Notes under the pieces: generated by a model
What the model saw: only the letters and a program-made list of their open reading frames with translations
Database searches by the model: none
Told to the model about the DNA's origin: nothing
NCBI RefSeq assembly: GCF_003634615.1
Contig: NZ_RBKX01000001.1
Coordinates: forward strand, 744,001 to 808,000
DNA from: Flavobacterium sp. 102
Lineage (GTDB): Bacteria; Bacteroidota; Bacteroidia; Flavobacteriales; Flavobacteriaceae
Direction: 5' to 3'
DNA length: 64,000 nucleotides
Program-made: the position numbers and the translations under genes
Shown: positions 15,996-24,768 of the stretch, in pieces
How the letters are laid out: every line of letters begins with the position of its first letter
How positions within the stretch are numbered: position 1 is the stretch's first letter

Positions 15996-16661
15996 TTATT
16001 TTGCTTCCTCAATACTTCCGCCAGCTATCACTTTTTGATTGATTTGCTTTGGTTTACCGTAAATAGTGATATCACCACCGGCACGAACTTTAGCTTCCAC
16101 TAAATCAGTAGCATAAACATTTGCATTTCCTCCAGCATTCGCTGTTATAGTTGTTTGCTTAGTTTTAAAATTTTGAGCGTCATAAATACCACCCGAATTC
16201 ACTAAAACATCTTGATTATCAGCTTTTCCTTCTAAATTAATAGTAGATCCATTGGCTACTCTAACATTCAATTTTCCAACATCTAAAGTTAATCTGAGAA
16301 TAGAGCCTTCTTTAGCATTAATTTCAAAAGCAGTGGATTCAATTTTGTCGCCACATGCAATTCTTGACCCTTCATTTGCCTCTACTGCGGTAAGATTATT
16401 GAAATAAACTGTTACAGAAATATTATCTCCGGCAAGTAATTTAGTTAAAGGCATTCTAATCTTTAATTCTCCGTTTTTATTAACTAATTCTACTTCGTTT
16501 GCTTCTTTACCATCAATAACAACTTTGTTTTCACTACTTTTTATCAGATAAACATCAATTTGATCGAAAGAAGTCACCTTGGTAAAATCACCAACATTTT
16601 TTTCAACTTGTCCGAAAGCTATCGAACTGAATACTAATAAACTATAAACTAAATTTTTCAT
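15996..16661 (-). CDS. Secreted GIN-domain (DUF2807) protein
   Basis: The 221-residue protein has a Sec signal peptide (MKNLVYSLLVFSSIAFGQ) and a repetitive beta-strand body with regularly spaced Asn/Gly turns (VEANEGSRIAC, INAKEGSILRLTL, VRAGGDITIYG). This is the pattern of head-GIN / DUF2807 auto-transporter-adhesin-like proteins of Bacteroidota. A beta-solenoid at the cell surface or in the periplasm is likely; function is unknown. The 43-base gap to rnr upstream is almost entirely a 7-bp-period repeat, so co-transcription with rnr is possible but uncertain. Confidence 0.85.
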   Translation of the reverse strand: MKNLVYSLLVFSSIAFGQVEKNVGDFTKVTSFDQIDVYLIKSSENKVVIDGKEANEVELVNKNGELKIRMPLTKLLAGDNISVTVYFNNLTAVEANEGSRIACGDKIESTAFEINAKEGSILRLTLDVGKLNVRVANGSTINLEGKADNQDVLVNSGGIYDAQNFKTKQTTITANAGGNANVYATDLVEAKVRAGGDITIYGKPKQINQKVIAGGSIEEAK

Positions 16662-16674
16662 ATTTTAAATTTTT

Positions 16675-16702
16675 ACTGAACACTAATAACTGAACATTGA
16701 CT
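16675..16702. repeat. 7-bp-period repeat between rnr and the GIN-domain gene
   Basis: The units ACTGAAC, ACTAATA, ACTGAAC, ATTGACT follow each other without gaps and resemble the ACTGAAC repeats at 14472-14492. Confidence 0.65.
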
Positions 16703-16704
16703 AT

Positions 16705-18885
16705 TTATTCGTTTCTTCTGATAAAATGAAAATCCAATTGCTTTTTCACTAAATCAGCATTTTTTACTTTAACATAAACTTCATCTCCAAGTTGCAAAAT
16801 ACTATTGGTGGCTTGACCAACCAAAGCATATTGCTTCTCATCAAAAGTATAATAATCCTCTTTTATTTCACGAATTCTCACCATACCTTCACATTTGTTT
16901 TCGATGATTTCTACATAAATTCCCCATTCGGTAACACCTGAAATAACCCCTAAAAATTCTTGGTCTTTGTGGTCTTGCATGTATTTAACTTGCATGTATT
17001 TAACAGAATCTCTTTCAGCTTGCGCTGCTAAACCTTCCATATCACTGGAATGTGCGCATTTTTCTTCGTATTCTTCTTGACTGACACTTTTTCCACCATC
17101 AAGATAAAACTGCAACAAACGATGTGCCATTACATCCGGATAACGTCGAATTGGTGACGTAAAATGACTGTAAAAATCAAAAGCTAATCCGTAATGTCCA
17201 ATATTTTCAGTAGAATATTTGGCTTTACTCATACTTCGAATGGTCAAAGTATCTACTAAATTTTGTTCTTTTTTCCCATTGACTTCCATCAACAAATTAT
17301 TCAACGATTTTGAAATGTCTTGTTTGGATTTCATATTAATTGAATACCCAAATTTAGCAATCACTGTTTGAAGGTTAATCAACTTGTCTTCGTTTGGTTC
17401 ATCGTGAATTCTATAAATAAAAGTTTTCTTTTGTTTCCCAATAAATTCGGCTACTTTTCGGTTTGCCAACAACATAAATTCTTCAATTAAATGATTGGCA
17501 TCTTTCGAAATTTTAAAGAACACACCAACCGGTTCTGATTCTTCATTTAAATTGAATTTTACTTCTACTTTATCAAACGAAATCGCTCCATCAGCCATTC
17601 TTTTTTTACGAAGAATTTTGGCTAAATCTTGCATCTTTAATGTTGCTTCGACGATTTCCTTTGGTGCTTTATACTCTTTTCCGGTAAGAGAAATTTCTGC
17701 CGGAATTACATCCGATCTTGTCTCAATAATTTGTTGTGCTTCTTCGTAAGCAAAACGTTGGTCTGAGTAAATCACGGTTCTTCCAAACCAAGAATCTAAA
17801 ACTTCCGCTTTGTTATTCAGCTGAAAAATAGCCGAGAACGTATATTTTTCTTCATTTGGTCGAAGTGAACAAGCAAAATTTGATAAAACCTCAGGCAACA
17901 TTGGTACAACTCTATCTACTAAATAAACTGATGTAGCTCTTCTGTAAGCTTCATCATCGAGTATTGTTCCTTCTTTCAAATAATGCGAAACATCGGCAAT
18001 GTGAACACCAATTTCATAATTTCCATTCTCTAAAACTTGGAATGATAAAGCATCATCAAAATCTTTCGCATCTTTTGGATCAATAGTGAAAGTCAACACT
18101 TTTCGCATGTCTCGACGCTTGGCAATTTCTTCTTCTGTAATGGAAGTATCTAACTTATTAGCATACGCCTCTACTTCTATCGGGAAATCATACGGTAAAC
18201 CATATTCTGCTAAAATCGCATGAATTTCGGTATTGTGTTCGCCTGGTTTCCCTAAAACTTTAATCACGGAACCAAAAGGCGAATCCGCTTTCGCCGGCCA
18301 ATCTTCTAATCTGACTAAAACTACATCTCCGTGTTCGGCTTCACCTAATTTACTTTTTGGAATAAAAATATCAGTGTACATTTTAGCATTCGCTGTAGTT
18401 ACAAAGCCGAAATTCTTTTGAATATCAACCACACCAACGAATTCTTCTTTGGCTCTTTCTAAAATTTCTAAAACTTCTGCTTCCGGTTTTCTGGAACTTC
18501 TTCGGTCGTAAACATAAGCTTTTACTTTATCACCATCCAAAGCGTGATTTAAGTTGACAAAAGGAACAAAAACATCATGTTCTAATTCATCTGAAACAAA
18601 ATAACCGGCTTTTCTACTGGTCATGTCAATAGTTCCTTCGTAATATTTTTGGCTGGTAGCTTTGACTAAATACTTTCCGGGTTCGGATTCTATAATCAAT
18701 TTTTGAGCGGCTAAAACTTTTAAATCTTTGATAATTTCGTTTCTACTTTTGGTATCATCCAACTCAAGTATAGTTGCTATTTGTTTATAATTGAATGGTT
18801 TATTGGCATTCTTTGATAATATTTTAAAAATCTTCTCGGAAAATGTTTTGGTTGTCTTTCCGAATTTTTTTGGTTTCTTACTCAT
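16705..18885 (-). CDS. rnr: Ribonuclease R
   Basis: RNase R is a processive 3' to 5' exoribonuclease able to degrade structured RNA. The 726-residue protein begins with a basic segment and a winged-helix domain, then cold-shock domains, the RNB catalytic domain with TIDPKDAKDFDDALS (about residues 257-271, supplying the metal-binding aspartates) and HFTSPIRRYPDVMAHRLLQ, and a C-terminal S1 domain (GVISGVTEWGIYVEIIENKCEGMV). Length and domain order are typical. It is the last minus-strand gene before the candidate origin, with a divergent spacer toward the DUF2007 gene that holds a heptamer repeat. Confidence 0.96.
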   Translation of the reverse strand: MSKKPKKFGKTTKTFSEKIFKILSKNANKPFNYKQIATILELDDTKSRNEIIKDLKVLAAQKLIIESEPGKYLVKATSQKYYEGTIDMTSRKAGYFVSDELEHDVFVPFVNLNHALDGDKVKAYVYDRRSSRKPEAEVLEILERAKEEFVGVVDIQKNFGFVTTANAKMYTDIFIPKSKLGEAEHGDVVLVRLEDWPAKADSPFGSVIKVLGKPGEHNTEIHAILAEYGLPYDFPIEVEAYANKLDTSITEEEIAKRRDMRKVLTFTIDPKDAKDFDDALSFQVLENGNYEIGVHIADVSHYLKEGTILDDEAYRRATSVYLVDRVVPMLPEVLSNFACSLRPNEEKYTFSAIFQLNNKAEVLDSWFGRTVIYSDQRFAYEEAQQIIETRSDVIPAEISLTGKEYKAPKEIVEATLKMQDLAKILRKKRMADGAISFDKVEVKFNLNEESEPVGVFFKISKDANHLIEEFMLLANRKVAEFIGKQKKTFIYRIHDEPNEDKLINLQTVIAKFGYSINMKSKQDISKSLNNLLMEVNGKKEQNLVDTLTIRSMSKAKYSTENIGHYGLAFDFYSHFTSPIRRYPDVMAHRLLQFYLDGGKSVSQEEYEEKCAHSSDMEGLAAQAERDSVKYMQVKYMQDHKDQEFLGVISGVTEWGIYVEIIENKCEGMVRIREIKEDYYTFDEKQYALVGQATNSILQLGDEVYVKVKNADLVKKQLDFHFIRRNE

Positions 18886-18915
18886 TGTATCAGTTCTATT
18901 AATGCTGAAAATTAC

Positions 18916-18950
18916 GAAATAGTAATTAGTAAATAGTAATTAACGATTAG
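18916..18950. repeat. 7-bp-period repeat between rnr and the DUF2007 gene
   Basis: Five contiguous units GAAATAG, TAATTAG, TAAATAG, TAATTAA, CGATTAG lie in the divergent spacer. Confidence 0.65.
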
Positions 18951-18997
18951 TTTTAATTAAAAAATAACAATTTGTATCTTTATAAAAACTCAAAAAG

Positions 18998-19231
18998 ATG
19001 ACCGAATTTATCACGATTGCTACTTTTAATTTCGCTCATGAAGTTATGGTTTTAAAAACCATTTTAGAAAGAGAAAACATTCCGTATTTATTCCAAAATG
19101 AAAACCTTATTTCTATTGATCCATTTGCGAGTTTGGCTTATGGCGGAATCCAATTAAAGATTCATCCTAACGATATTGAAACCGTTCAAAAGATTTTAAA
19201 TGACTTAAATAACAATTTAAAAATCGTTTAA
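18998..19231 (+). CDS. DUF2007-domain small protein
   Basis: The 77-residue protein fits the DUF2007 family (putative signal-transducing, ferredoxin-like fold): an N-terminal strand TEFITIATFNFAHEVMVLKTILERENIPY, a central LAYGGIQLKIHPNDIETVQKIL and nothing more. Such proteins usually have one short domain and no known substrate. It is the gene immediately left of the 636-base AT-rich candidate origin and points into it. The ATG follows an A-rich leader; no clear promoter consensus is seen. Confidence 0.85.
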   Translation: MTEFITIATFNFAHEVMVLKTILERENIPYLFQNENLISIDPFASLAYGGIQLKIHPNDIETVQKILNDLNNNLKIV

Positions 19232-19867
19232 AACTTCAAAGTTGTCAACATATATTAAATACAACAAAAAGATTTTTAAAATTATTTAAAATTTATGATG
19301 GTTATTATAGTGTGTTAATAGTCGCAATAACTTTTTGGTAATCGTAGGGTTTTAAAAGTTATAGAAACTTATACAGAGAAATTAACAATGTTATGTAATT
19401 GTAAAGTTCTTTAAATGAGTAAAATTCTGATTCTTATCAACAGTTGTTAACATGTAAAAAAACAAGTAAATTTTTAATAAGTTTAATAGTTGATTTATGT
19501 TGAAAACCTGCTTTTTTATGCTGATAAGTAATCTAAAAAAAGACCAAACTAAATTTGATTTTCTCGTTTGCATTTTGGATTAGAAAAAAAAGGCATACAA
19601 CCTCAAAAAACTTCTAATTTTCTATCCAAAGTTGTTAACAATTCATGTTAATTTAAAGTTAACTGATTGTCAAGGATTTACAAAACACTATCAACATTCT
19701 AAAATTTTAACATTTGTTTTAAAATTTACGCAATGATTTTCAAAGAGTTATAGAAAAATCTCAGTTGGTTCAAAATCTTAAGTTTTTAAAATCAAGTAGT
19801 TACCTTAAAGTAGAAATAGAAGCGATAGTTTACGTAAATTTGTATCCTTAACTACATATATAACACC
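19232..19867. other. Gene-free AT-rich region with DnaA-box-like cluster: candidate oriC
   Basis: This is the only long non-coding stretch in the window. It contains several 9-mers close to the DnaA box TTATNCACA: TTGTCAACA (19242-19250), TTATCAACA (19434-19442), TTGTTAACA (19444-19452 and 19632-19640), CTATCAACA (19688-19696) and TTATACAGA (19369-19377). Two inverted variants, TGTTAATAG (19313-19321) and TGTTGAAAA (19498-19506), are also present. A very AT-rich segment at 19697-19730 could be an unwinding element. The repeated GTTATAGAAA at about 19359 and 19747 is unexplained. Gene orientation switches from mainly minus to mainly plus across it, and parS-like sites lie 15-17 kb to the left. 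No dnaA or dnaN gene is adjacent, so the call rests on motif clustering and strand bias. Confidence 0.6.
19835..19842 (+). promoter_or_regulatory. Promoter -7 element of rpiB
   Basis: TAAATTTG matches TAnnTTTG and lies 25 bases upstream of the rpiB ATG, at the right edge of the gene-free region. Confidence 0.5.
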
Positions 19868-20299
19868 ATGAAAATCTCCATCGGAAACGATCACGCAGGA
19901 CCGGATTATAAAAAAGCCATTGTCTCTTTTTTGGAACAAAAAGGCTATCAAATATTTAACCACGGAACAGATACTTTTGACAGTGTGGATTATCCTGATT
20001 TTGGTCATCCGGTTGCGGTTGATGTAGAAACCAAGAGAGCCGATTTTGGTATCGTAATTTGTGGTTCCGGAAACGGAATTGCGATGTCTGCTAACAAACA
20101 CCAAGGCATTAGAGCAGCAGTTTGTTGGACTAAAGAAATTGCCGCTTTAGCTCGTCAACACAATGACGCTAACATTTTAAGCATTCCTGCAAGATTTACT
20201 TCGGTTCAACAAGCCGTTGAAATGGTGGATACTTTTTTAAATACAGCTTTCGAAGGCGGAAGACATGCCTCCAGAGTGAATAAAATCGCTTGTCAATAA
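19868..20299 (+). CDS. rpiB: Ribose-5-phosphate isomerase B
   Basis: RpiB interconverts ribose-5-phosphate and ribulose-5-phosphate in the pentose-phosphate pathway. The 143-residue protein has the family start (MKISIGNDHAGPDYK), the conserved GTDTFDSVDYPDFG and the active-site cysteine segment VICGSGNGIAMSANK, with the later HNDANILSIPAR. The length is normal. It heads a plus-strand run with the CDF transporter, whose ATG follows the rpiB stop by 2 bases, and nnrD. It is the first gene to the right of the candidate origin. Confidence 0.95.
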   Translation: MKISIGNDHAGPDYKKAIVSFLEQKGYQIFNHGTDTFDSVDYPDFGHPVAVDVETKRADFGIVICGSGNGIAMSANKHQGIRAAVCWTKEIAALARQHNDANILSIPARFTSVQQAVEMVDTFLNTAFEGGRHASRVNKIACQ

Positions 20300-20301
20300 T
20301 A

Positions 20302-21204
20302 ATGAGCGAAGTTCACATCCACAAACATGAAGTAAAGGGTAAAAACTTAGTCCTTTCCATTATCCTGAATCTGATTATTACCATTGCGCAAGTGATTGGC
20401 GGTATCATTTCAGGAAGTTTGGCACTGATTTCAGATGCTTTACATAACTTTTCAGACGTGCTTTCGTTGATTTTTAGTTTGATTGCACACAAATTATCCA
20501 GAAGAAAAGCATCTATAAACAATACTTTTGGTTACAAAAGAGCCGAATTGATTGCCGCTTTTGTCAACGCTTCAACCTTAGTAATTGTCGCGTTTATTCT
20601 GATTTATGGTGCAATTGGAAGATTTGTTAATCCACAACCCATCGAATCCGGAATGGTAATTTGGTTAGCCTTACTCGGTATTATTGTCAATGGTCTTTCC
20701 GTAATTTTTCTCCGTAAAGATGCCGAACACAATATCAACATGAAATCAGCCTATTTGCATTTGCTTACCGATATGATGGCCTCAGTGGCTGTTTTGGTTG
20801 GTGGTTTGTTGATGAAATTTTACGGTTGGTTTTGGGTTGATAGCGTAATGACAATTGCCATAGCGATTTATTTGATTGTGGTTGGAGTCAAATTATTAAT
20901 TACTTCTACAAAAATGTTGATGCTTTTTACACCAGATTTTATAGATATTAAAGAATTGGTTCGAGAAGTACATAAGGTTCCGGGCGTGAATAAATTGCAC
21001 CACATCCACGTTTGGCATCTCAACGATGAAGAATTACATCTCGAAGCGCATTTAGATTGTTCAGATGATATTAAAATGAGTGAATTCAATAAGTTACTGC
21101 ATGAAGTAGAACAGGTTTTATTTCTTAAATTTAACATCAATCATATCAACATCCAACCTGAATTCAAAAAAGAAGATCCAAAAGATTTCATCGTTCAGGA
21201 TTAA
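20302..21204 (+). CDS. CDF-family divalent metal cation transporter (CzcD-like)
   Basis: A 300-residue cation diffusion facilitator, exporting Zn2+, Co2+ or similar ions by proton exchange. There are six membrane helices. The metal-site aspartates/histidines lie in helix II (ISDALHNFSD) and helix V (LHLLTDMMASV), and the C-terminal cytoplasmic ferredoxin-like domain (about residues 210-290) carries HHIHVWHLNDEELHLEAHLD. An N-terminal His-containing stretch (VHIHKHE) may also bind metal. A TTG twelve bases upstream is in frame, but the ATG at 20302 gives the expected start. It follows rpiB with a 2-base gap. Confidence 0.92.
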   Translation: MSEVHIHKHEVKGKNLVLSIILNLIITIAQVIGGIISGSLALISDALHNFSDVLSLIFSLIAHKLSRRKASINNTFGYKRAELIAAFVNASTLVIVAFILIYGAIGRFVNPQPIESGMVIWLALLGIIVNGLSVIFLRKDAEHNINMKSAYLHLLTDMMASVAVLVGGLLMKFYGWFWVDSVMTIAIAIYLIVVGVKLLITSTKMLMLFTPDFIDIKELVREVHKVPGVNKLHHIHVWHLNDEELHLEAHLDCSDDIKMSEFNKLLHEVEQVLFLKFNINHINIQPEFKKEDPKDFIVQD

Positions 21205-21216
21205 ATATTTTTCAAC

Positions 21217-22047
21217 ATGATTACGGTTGACCAAAACCTTATCCAAAAAATTTTCAAAAAACGTTTGCCCGATTCACACAAAGGCAGTCACGGTCATGCT
21301 TTGATTATTGCCGGAAGTAAAGACAAAATGGGCGCTGCAATTATTGCTGCAAAAGCATGTTTAAGAGCCGGAGTTGGTTTGCTGACGGTCAACATTCCTA
21401 AGAAAGAAAAATGGGTTATTTTCAACTCAATACCGGAAGCGATGATTGAATTTAGAGAAGACAATAACGATTGGGAAAAGTACAATGCTATCGCTATCGG
21501 ACCGGGTTTTGGAACCGACAAACAAGCTAAAAGAAAAGTAGAATTTGTAATTGAAACGATCAAATTACCTGTTGTTTTTGATGCTGATGCGCTCAACATT
21601 TTAGCCAAAAACCAACAATTATTAGCTACACTTCCAGCAAAATCAATTGTAACACCGCATGTCAAAGAATTCGATAGATTGTTTGGTATTCATTTCTCAG
21701 TCGAAAAAAGACAACAAAAAGCCATAGAGAAAGCAGCTGAACTAAACTGTATATTTGTCTTAAAAGGACACAAAACTTTCATTACCGATGGAAACCAAAG
21801 TTTTCAAAATTCCACAGGAAACTCAGGCTTAGCTAAAGGCGGTTCAGGCGATGCTTTAACCGGTATCATAACCGCATTTGTAGCCCAAGGTTATGAACCG
21901 ATAAACTCCGCTATTCTTGGTGTTTACCTTCACGGATTGGCTGCTGATATTACCTTAGAAACCCAAAGCGAAGAAAGCATGTTAATTACTGATGTGATTG
22001 AAAATCTTGGGAAAGCATTCCAAAAGATAAACTATAAAAAAGGCTGA
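21217..22047 (+). CDS. nnrD: ADP-dependent NAD(P)H-hydrate dehydratase
   Basis: The enzyme repairs damaged NAD(P)H hydrates. The 276-residue protein corresponds to the YjeF C-terminal (ribokinase-like) domain alone: HGHALIIAGSKDKMGAA near the start, IGPGFG, FDADALNILA, VTPHVKEFDRLF and the catalytic GSGDALTGIITAFVAQG near residue 211-227. The epimerase (YjeF-N) domain, often fused in other bacteria, is absent here and would have to be elsewhere. It lies 12 bases after the CDF gene and is probably in the same operon. It converges with, and directly abuts, the small minus-strand membrane protein. Confidence 0.92.
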   Translation: MITVDQNLIQKIFKKRLPDSHKGSHGHALIIAGSKDKMGAAIIAAKACLRAGVGLLTVNIPKKEKWVIFNSIPEAMIEFREDNNDWEKYNAIAIGPGFGTDKQAKRKVEFVIETIKLPVVFDADALNILAKNQQLLATLPAKSIVTPHVKEFDRLFGIHFSVEKRQQKAIEKAAELNCIFVLKGHKTFITDGNQSFQNSTGNSGLAKGGSGDALTGIITAFVAQGYEPINSAILGVYLHGLAADITLETQSEESMLITDVIENLGKAFQKINYKKG

Positions 22048-22323
22048 TTAGCTGTGAATTGCTTTCCAAAATAGAACAAAGCTGACTACAATAAAAAGGA
22101 AAATAGGTATTCCGGCTAAGAGATTTAAATTTCGTTTAAGTCGCAAGGTCTTTTTGTGAAAAAAATAACTTTCCACCAATAAAAAAACAGACCAAAAAAA
22201 CAAACCCGTGTAAATACTCAAAGCATAGGCTAAGTAAAACTCCTCAAAATCAAGGAAGAAAACGATACTTCCCAAACAAAGTATAATCAACAATAGAATC
22301 CTCAGGAAAAAATATTTTATCAT
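22048..22323 (-). CDS. Small three-helix membrane protein, unknown
   Basis: A 91-residue protein with three hydrophobic helices (about residues 3-22, 29-48 and 66-86) joined by a basic loop (HKKTLRLKRNLN). I do not recognise the family. The frame continues upstream, but the ATG at 22323 gives a clean membrane-protein start; the longer version would overlap the tex leader. Its stop codon directly touches the nnrD stop, and it is divergent from tex with 28 bases between the starts. Codon use and hydrophobic pattern look genuine, but no homologue or role can be named. Confidence 0.6.
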   Translation of the reverse strand: MIKYFFLRILLLIILCLGSIVFFLDFEEFYLAYALSIYTGLFFWSVFLLVESYFFHKKTLRLKRNLNLLAGIPIFLFIVVSFVLFWKAIHS

Positions 22324-22351
22324 TGCATGAGATTTGCTCAAATATACAAAA

Positions 22352-24475
22352 ATGACCAACATACAATTTATTCAAAACCATGTTACGGCTTCGCCAAAAA
22401 GCATTGAAGCAACTTTAAAATTATTATCCGAAGATTGCACAATCCCTTTTATTTCACGCTATCGAAAAGACCAAACCGGAAATTTGGACGAAGTGGTGAT
22501 TGAAAACATTGCCAAGCTAATAAAGCAATACGACGAAATCGTAAAACGAAAAGACAGTGTTTTAAAATCGATTGAAGAACAAGGACAATTGACTTCGGAA
22601 CTGAAAAGTAAAATTGAAAACAGTTTCGATTTACAAGAGATTGAAGATTTGTATTTACCCTATAAAAAGAAGAAAAAAACCCGTGCTGATATCGCGCGTG
22701 AAAACGGTTTGGAACCGTTGGCCAAAATTATCATGGCGCAAAATTCAGACGATATTGAGTTTATCGCGTCCAAATATTTGAATGCTAAAGTTCCGAATGA
22801 AGACGATGCGTTACAAGGCGCGCGCGACATTATCGCCGAATGGATAAACGAAAATATCTACATTCGGAAAAATCTGCGTCGTTTGTTCCAAAGAAAAGCC
22901 ATTGTGGAAACGAAGGTCGTAAAAACCAAAAAAGACGACGAAGCTGCTCAAAAATTCTCCCAATATTTCGAATGGGCCGAACCGATTTCTAAAGCGCCAT
23001 CACATAGGTTATTAGCGATGTTGCGCGCCGAAGCCGAAGGTTTTGTCAAATTAAATGTTGAAATCGAGAAAGAAGAAGCTATCGAATTTATCGAAAACAA
23101 TACGATAAAAAACAATCGAGAAACCGCAGACCAATTGCGTTTAGCCATTAAAGACAGCTACAAAAGATTATTAGAACCGGCGATTTCCAATGAAACATTA
23201 CAGGAAGCCAAAGCCAAAGCGGATGCCAAAGCAATAGACGTTTTTGCCGGGAATTTAGGCCAACTTTTATTAGCGCCACCACTAGGAGAAAAACGAATTT
23301 TAGCCATTGATCCGGGATTTAGAAGTGGTTGCAAAATTGTTTGTTTGGATGAAAAAGGCGATTTATTATACAACGAAACCATCTATCCGCATCAGCCGCA
23401 AAACGAAACCGCAATGGCGATGAAAAAAATCAAATCGATGGTCAATGCTTATAATATTGAAGCGATTTCCATTGGAAACGGAACGGCAAGCAGAGAGACC
23501 GAATTCTTTATCAAAAAGATTGCTTTTGATAAACCGGTTCAAGTTTTTGTGGTTTCGGAAGCCGGAGCATCGGTGTATTCCGCCAGTAAAATTGCCCGAG
23601 AGGAATTCCCCAATTATGATGTGACTGTTCGTGGCTCTGTTTCCATCGGAAGAAGACTTTCAGATCCTTTGGCAGAATTGGTGAAAATTGATGCAAAATC
23701 GATAGGAGTAGGGCAATACCAACATGACGTGGACCAAACCAAACTCAAAGAAGAATTAGATACTGTAGTCGTTCGTTGCGTGAATTCGGTTGGGATTAAT
23801 ATCAACACAGCGAGTAAATCATTGCTGAGTTATGTCTCAGGAATTGGAGAAAAAATGGCTGAAAACATAGTCGCTTTCCGCAGTGATAACGGCCCATTCG
23901 AAGATAGAAAACAATTAAAAAAAGTGCCACGATTGGGCGACAAAGCTTACCAACAAGCTGCAGCTTTCATTAGAATTAAAGATGGAAAAAATCCTTTAGA
24001 CAATTCAGCCGTACATCCTGAAGCGTATCCAATTGTGGAAAAAATGGCGAAAGACTTAGGCTTAAAAACGGCAGAATTAATTGGGAAAAAAGATAAAATC
24101 AGTTTGATAAAACCCGAAAGTTATATTACGTCAGAGATTGGAATTTTAGGCGTCAAAGACATTTTAAAAGAACTCGAAAAACCGGGATTAGATCCAAGAA
24201 AAGCAGCGAAAGTTTTCGAATTTGACGCCAATGTCAAAACCATTAAAGATGTTCATTCCGGAATGATTTTACCGGGAATCGTCAATAATATTACCGCTTT
24301 TGGTTGCTTTGTAGATATCGGAATAAAAGAAAGCGGCTTGGTTCACATTTCCCAACTCGGCAGCAGGTTTGTTTCCGATGTGAATGAAGTAGTTAAGCTG
24401 CACCAACATGTGCAGGTAAAAGTTGTTGAAGTTGACGAAGAGCGTAAACGAATTCAGTTGACGATGGTTTTCTAA
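22352..24475 (+). CDS. tex: Tex family RNA-binding transcriptional accessory protein
   Basis: The 707-residue protein has the Tex architecture: an N-terminal helical domain, a YqgF/RNase H-like domain (LAIDPGFRSGCKIV), a helix-hairpin-helix region (LLSYVSGIGEKMAENIVAFR), and a C-terminal S1 RNA-binding domain (MILPGIVNNITAFGCFVDIGI). Tex is a conserved, mostly cytoplasmic nucleic-acid-binding protein related to eukaryotic Spt6. The frame could start at a TTG at 22334, but the ATG at 22352 fits known starts. A long perfect hairpin terminator follows. Confidence 0.95.
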   Translation: MTNIQFIQNHVTASPKSIEATLKLLSEDCTIPFISRYRKDQTGNLDEVVIENIAKLIKQYDEIVKRKDSVLKSIEEQGQLTSELKSKIENSFDLQEIEDLYLPYKKKKKTRADIARENGLEPLAKIIMAQNSDDIEFIASKYLNAKVPNEDDALQGARDIIAEWINENIYIRKNLRRLFQRKAIVETKVVKTKKDDEAAQKFSQYFEWAEPISKAPSHRLLAMLRAEAEGFVKLNVEIEKEEAIEFIENNTIKNNRETADQLRLAIKDSYKRLLEPAISNETLQEAKAKADAKAIDVFAGNLGQLLLAPPLGEKRILAIDPGFRSGCKIVCLDEKGDLLYNETIYPHQPQNETAMAMKKIKSMVNAYNIEAISIGNGTASRETEFFIKKIAFDKPVQVFVVSEAGASVYSASKIAREEFPNYDVTVRGSVSIGRRLSDPLAELVKIDAKSIGVGQYQHDVDQTKLKEELDTVVVRCVNSVGININTASKSLLSYVSGIGEKMAENIVAFRSDNGPFEDRKQLKKVPRLGDKAYQQAAAFIRIKDGKNPLDNSAVHPEAYPIVEKMAKDLGLKTAELIGKKDKISLIKPESYITSEIGILGVKDILKELEKPGLDPRKAAKVFEFDANVKTIKDVHSGMILPGIVNNITAFGCFVDIGIKESGLVHISQLGSRFVSDVNEVVKLHQHVQVKVVEVDEERKRIQLTMVF

Positions 24476-24480
24476 AAAAT

Positions 24481-24520
24481 AAAAATCCCAAATTCCAATA
24501 GGTTGAAATTTGGGATTTTT
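24481..24520. terminator. Terminator of tex
   Basis: A 14-bp perfect stem (AAAAATCCCAAATT and its complement) begins 6 bases after the tex stop and is followed by T residues. A/T runs on both sides let it also serve the convergent tatA genes. Confidence 0.88.
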
Positions 24521-24555
24521 ATTTTTGATCCAGAAGTTTCGGAAAGATGAAGTTA

Positions 24556-24753
24556 CTATTTAGTAGTTTCTTCTTTTCTTGCTACTGGTACATCATCTTT
24601 AGCTGCGTTTTTAAATTCTTTCACGCCACTACCCAAACCTTTCATTAGTTCCGGAATTTTTTTACCTCCAAAAAGTAATAAAACAACGGCCAAAATCAAC
24701 ATCATTTGAGGGAATTCAATTGTGCCAAGAAATATGGTTAGAAAATTCATCAT
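24556..24753 (-). CDS. tatA: Sec-independent translocase subunit TatA/E (copy 2)
   Basis: A 65-residue protein with a short N-terminal membrane helix, the conserved [27 protein letters not shown] amphipathic segment and a charged tail, as in TatA/TatE, which form the pore part of the twin-arginine export system. It is nearly identical over residues 1-50 to the upstream tatA copy at 24769-24978, from which it is separated by 15 bases, indicating a recent tandem duplication. The N-terminal helix differs slightly ([16 protein letters not shown] against [16 protein letters not shown]). No tatC lies nearby. Confidence 0.92.
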   Translation of the reverse strand: MMNFLTIFLGTIEFPQMMLILAVVLLLFGGKKIPELMKGLGSGVKEFKNAAKDDVPVARKEETTK

Positions 24754-24768
24754 ATTATTAATTATAGT

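Noticed and set aside
19391..19573. 60-codon minus-strand open frame in the gene-free region
   Set aside because: Its composition is that of AT-rich non-coding DNA and it overlaps the DnaA-box-like cluster.
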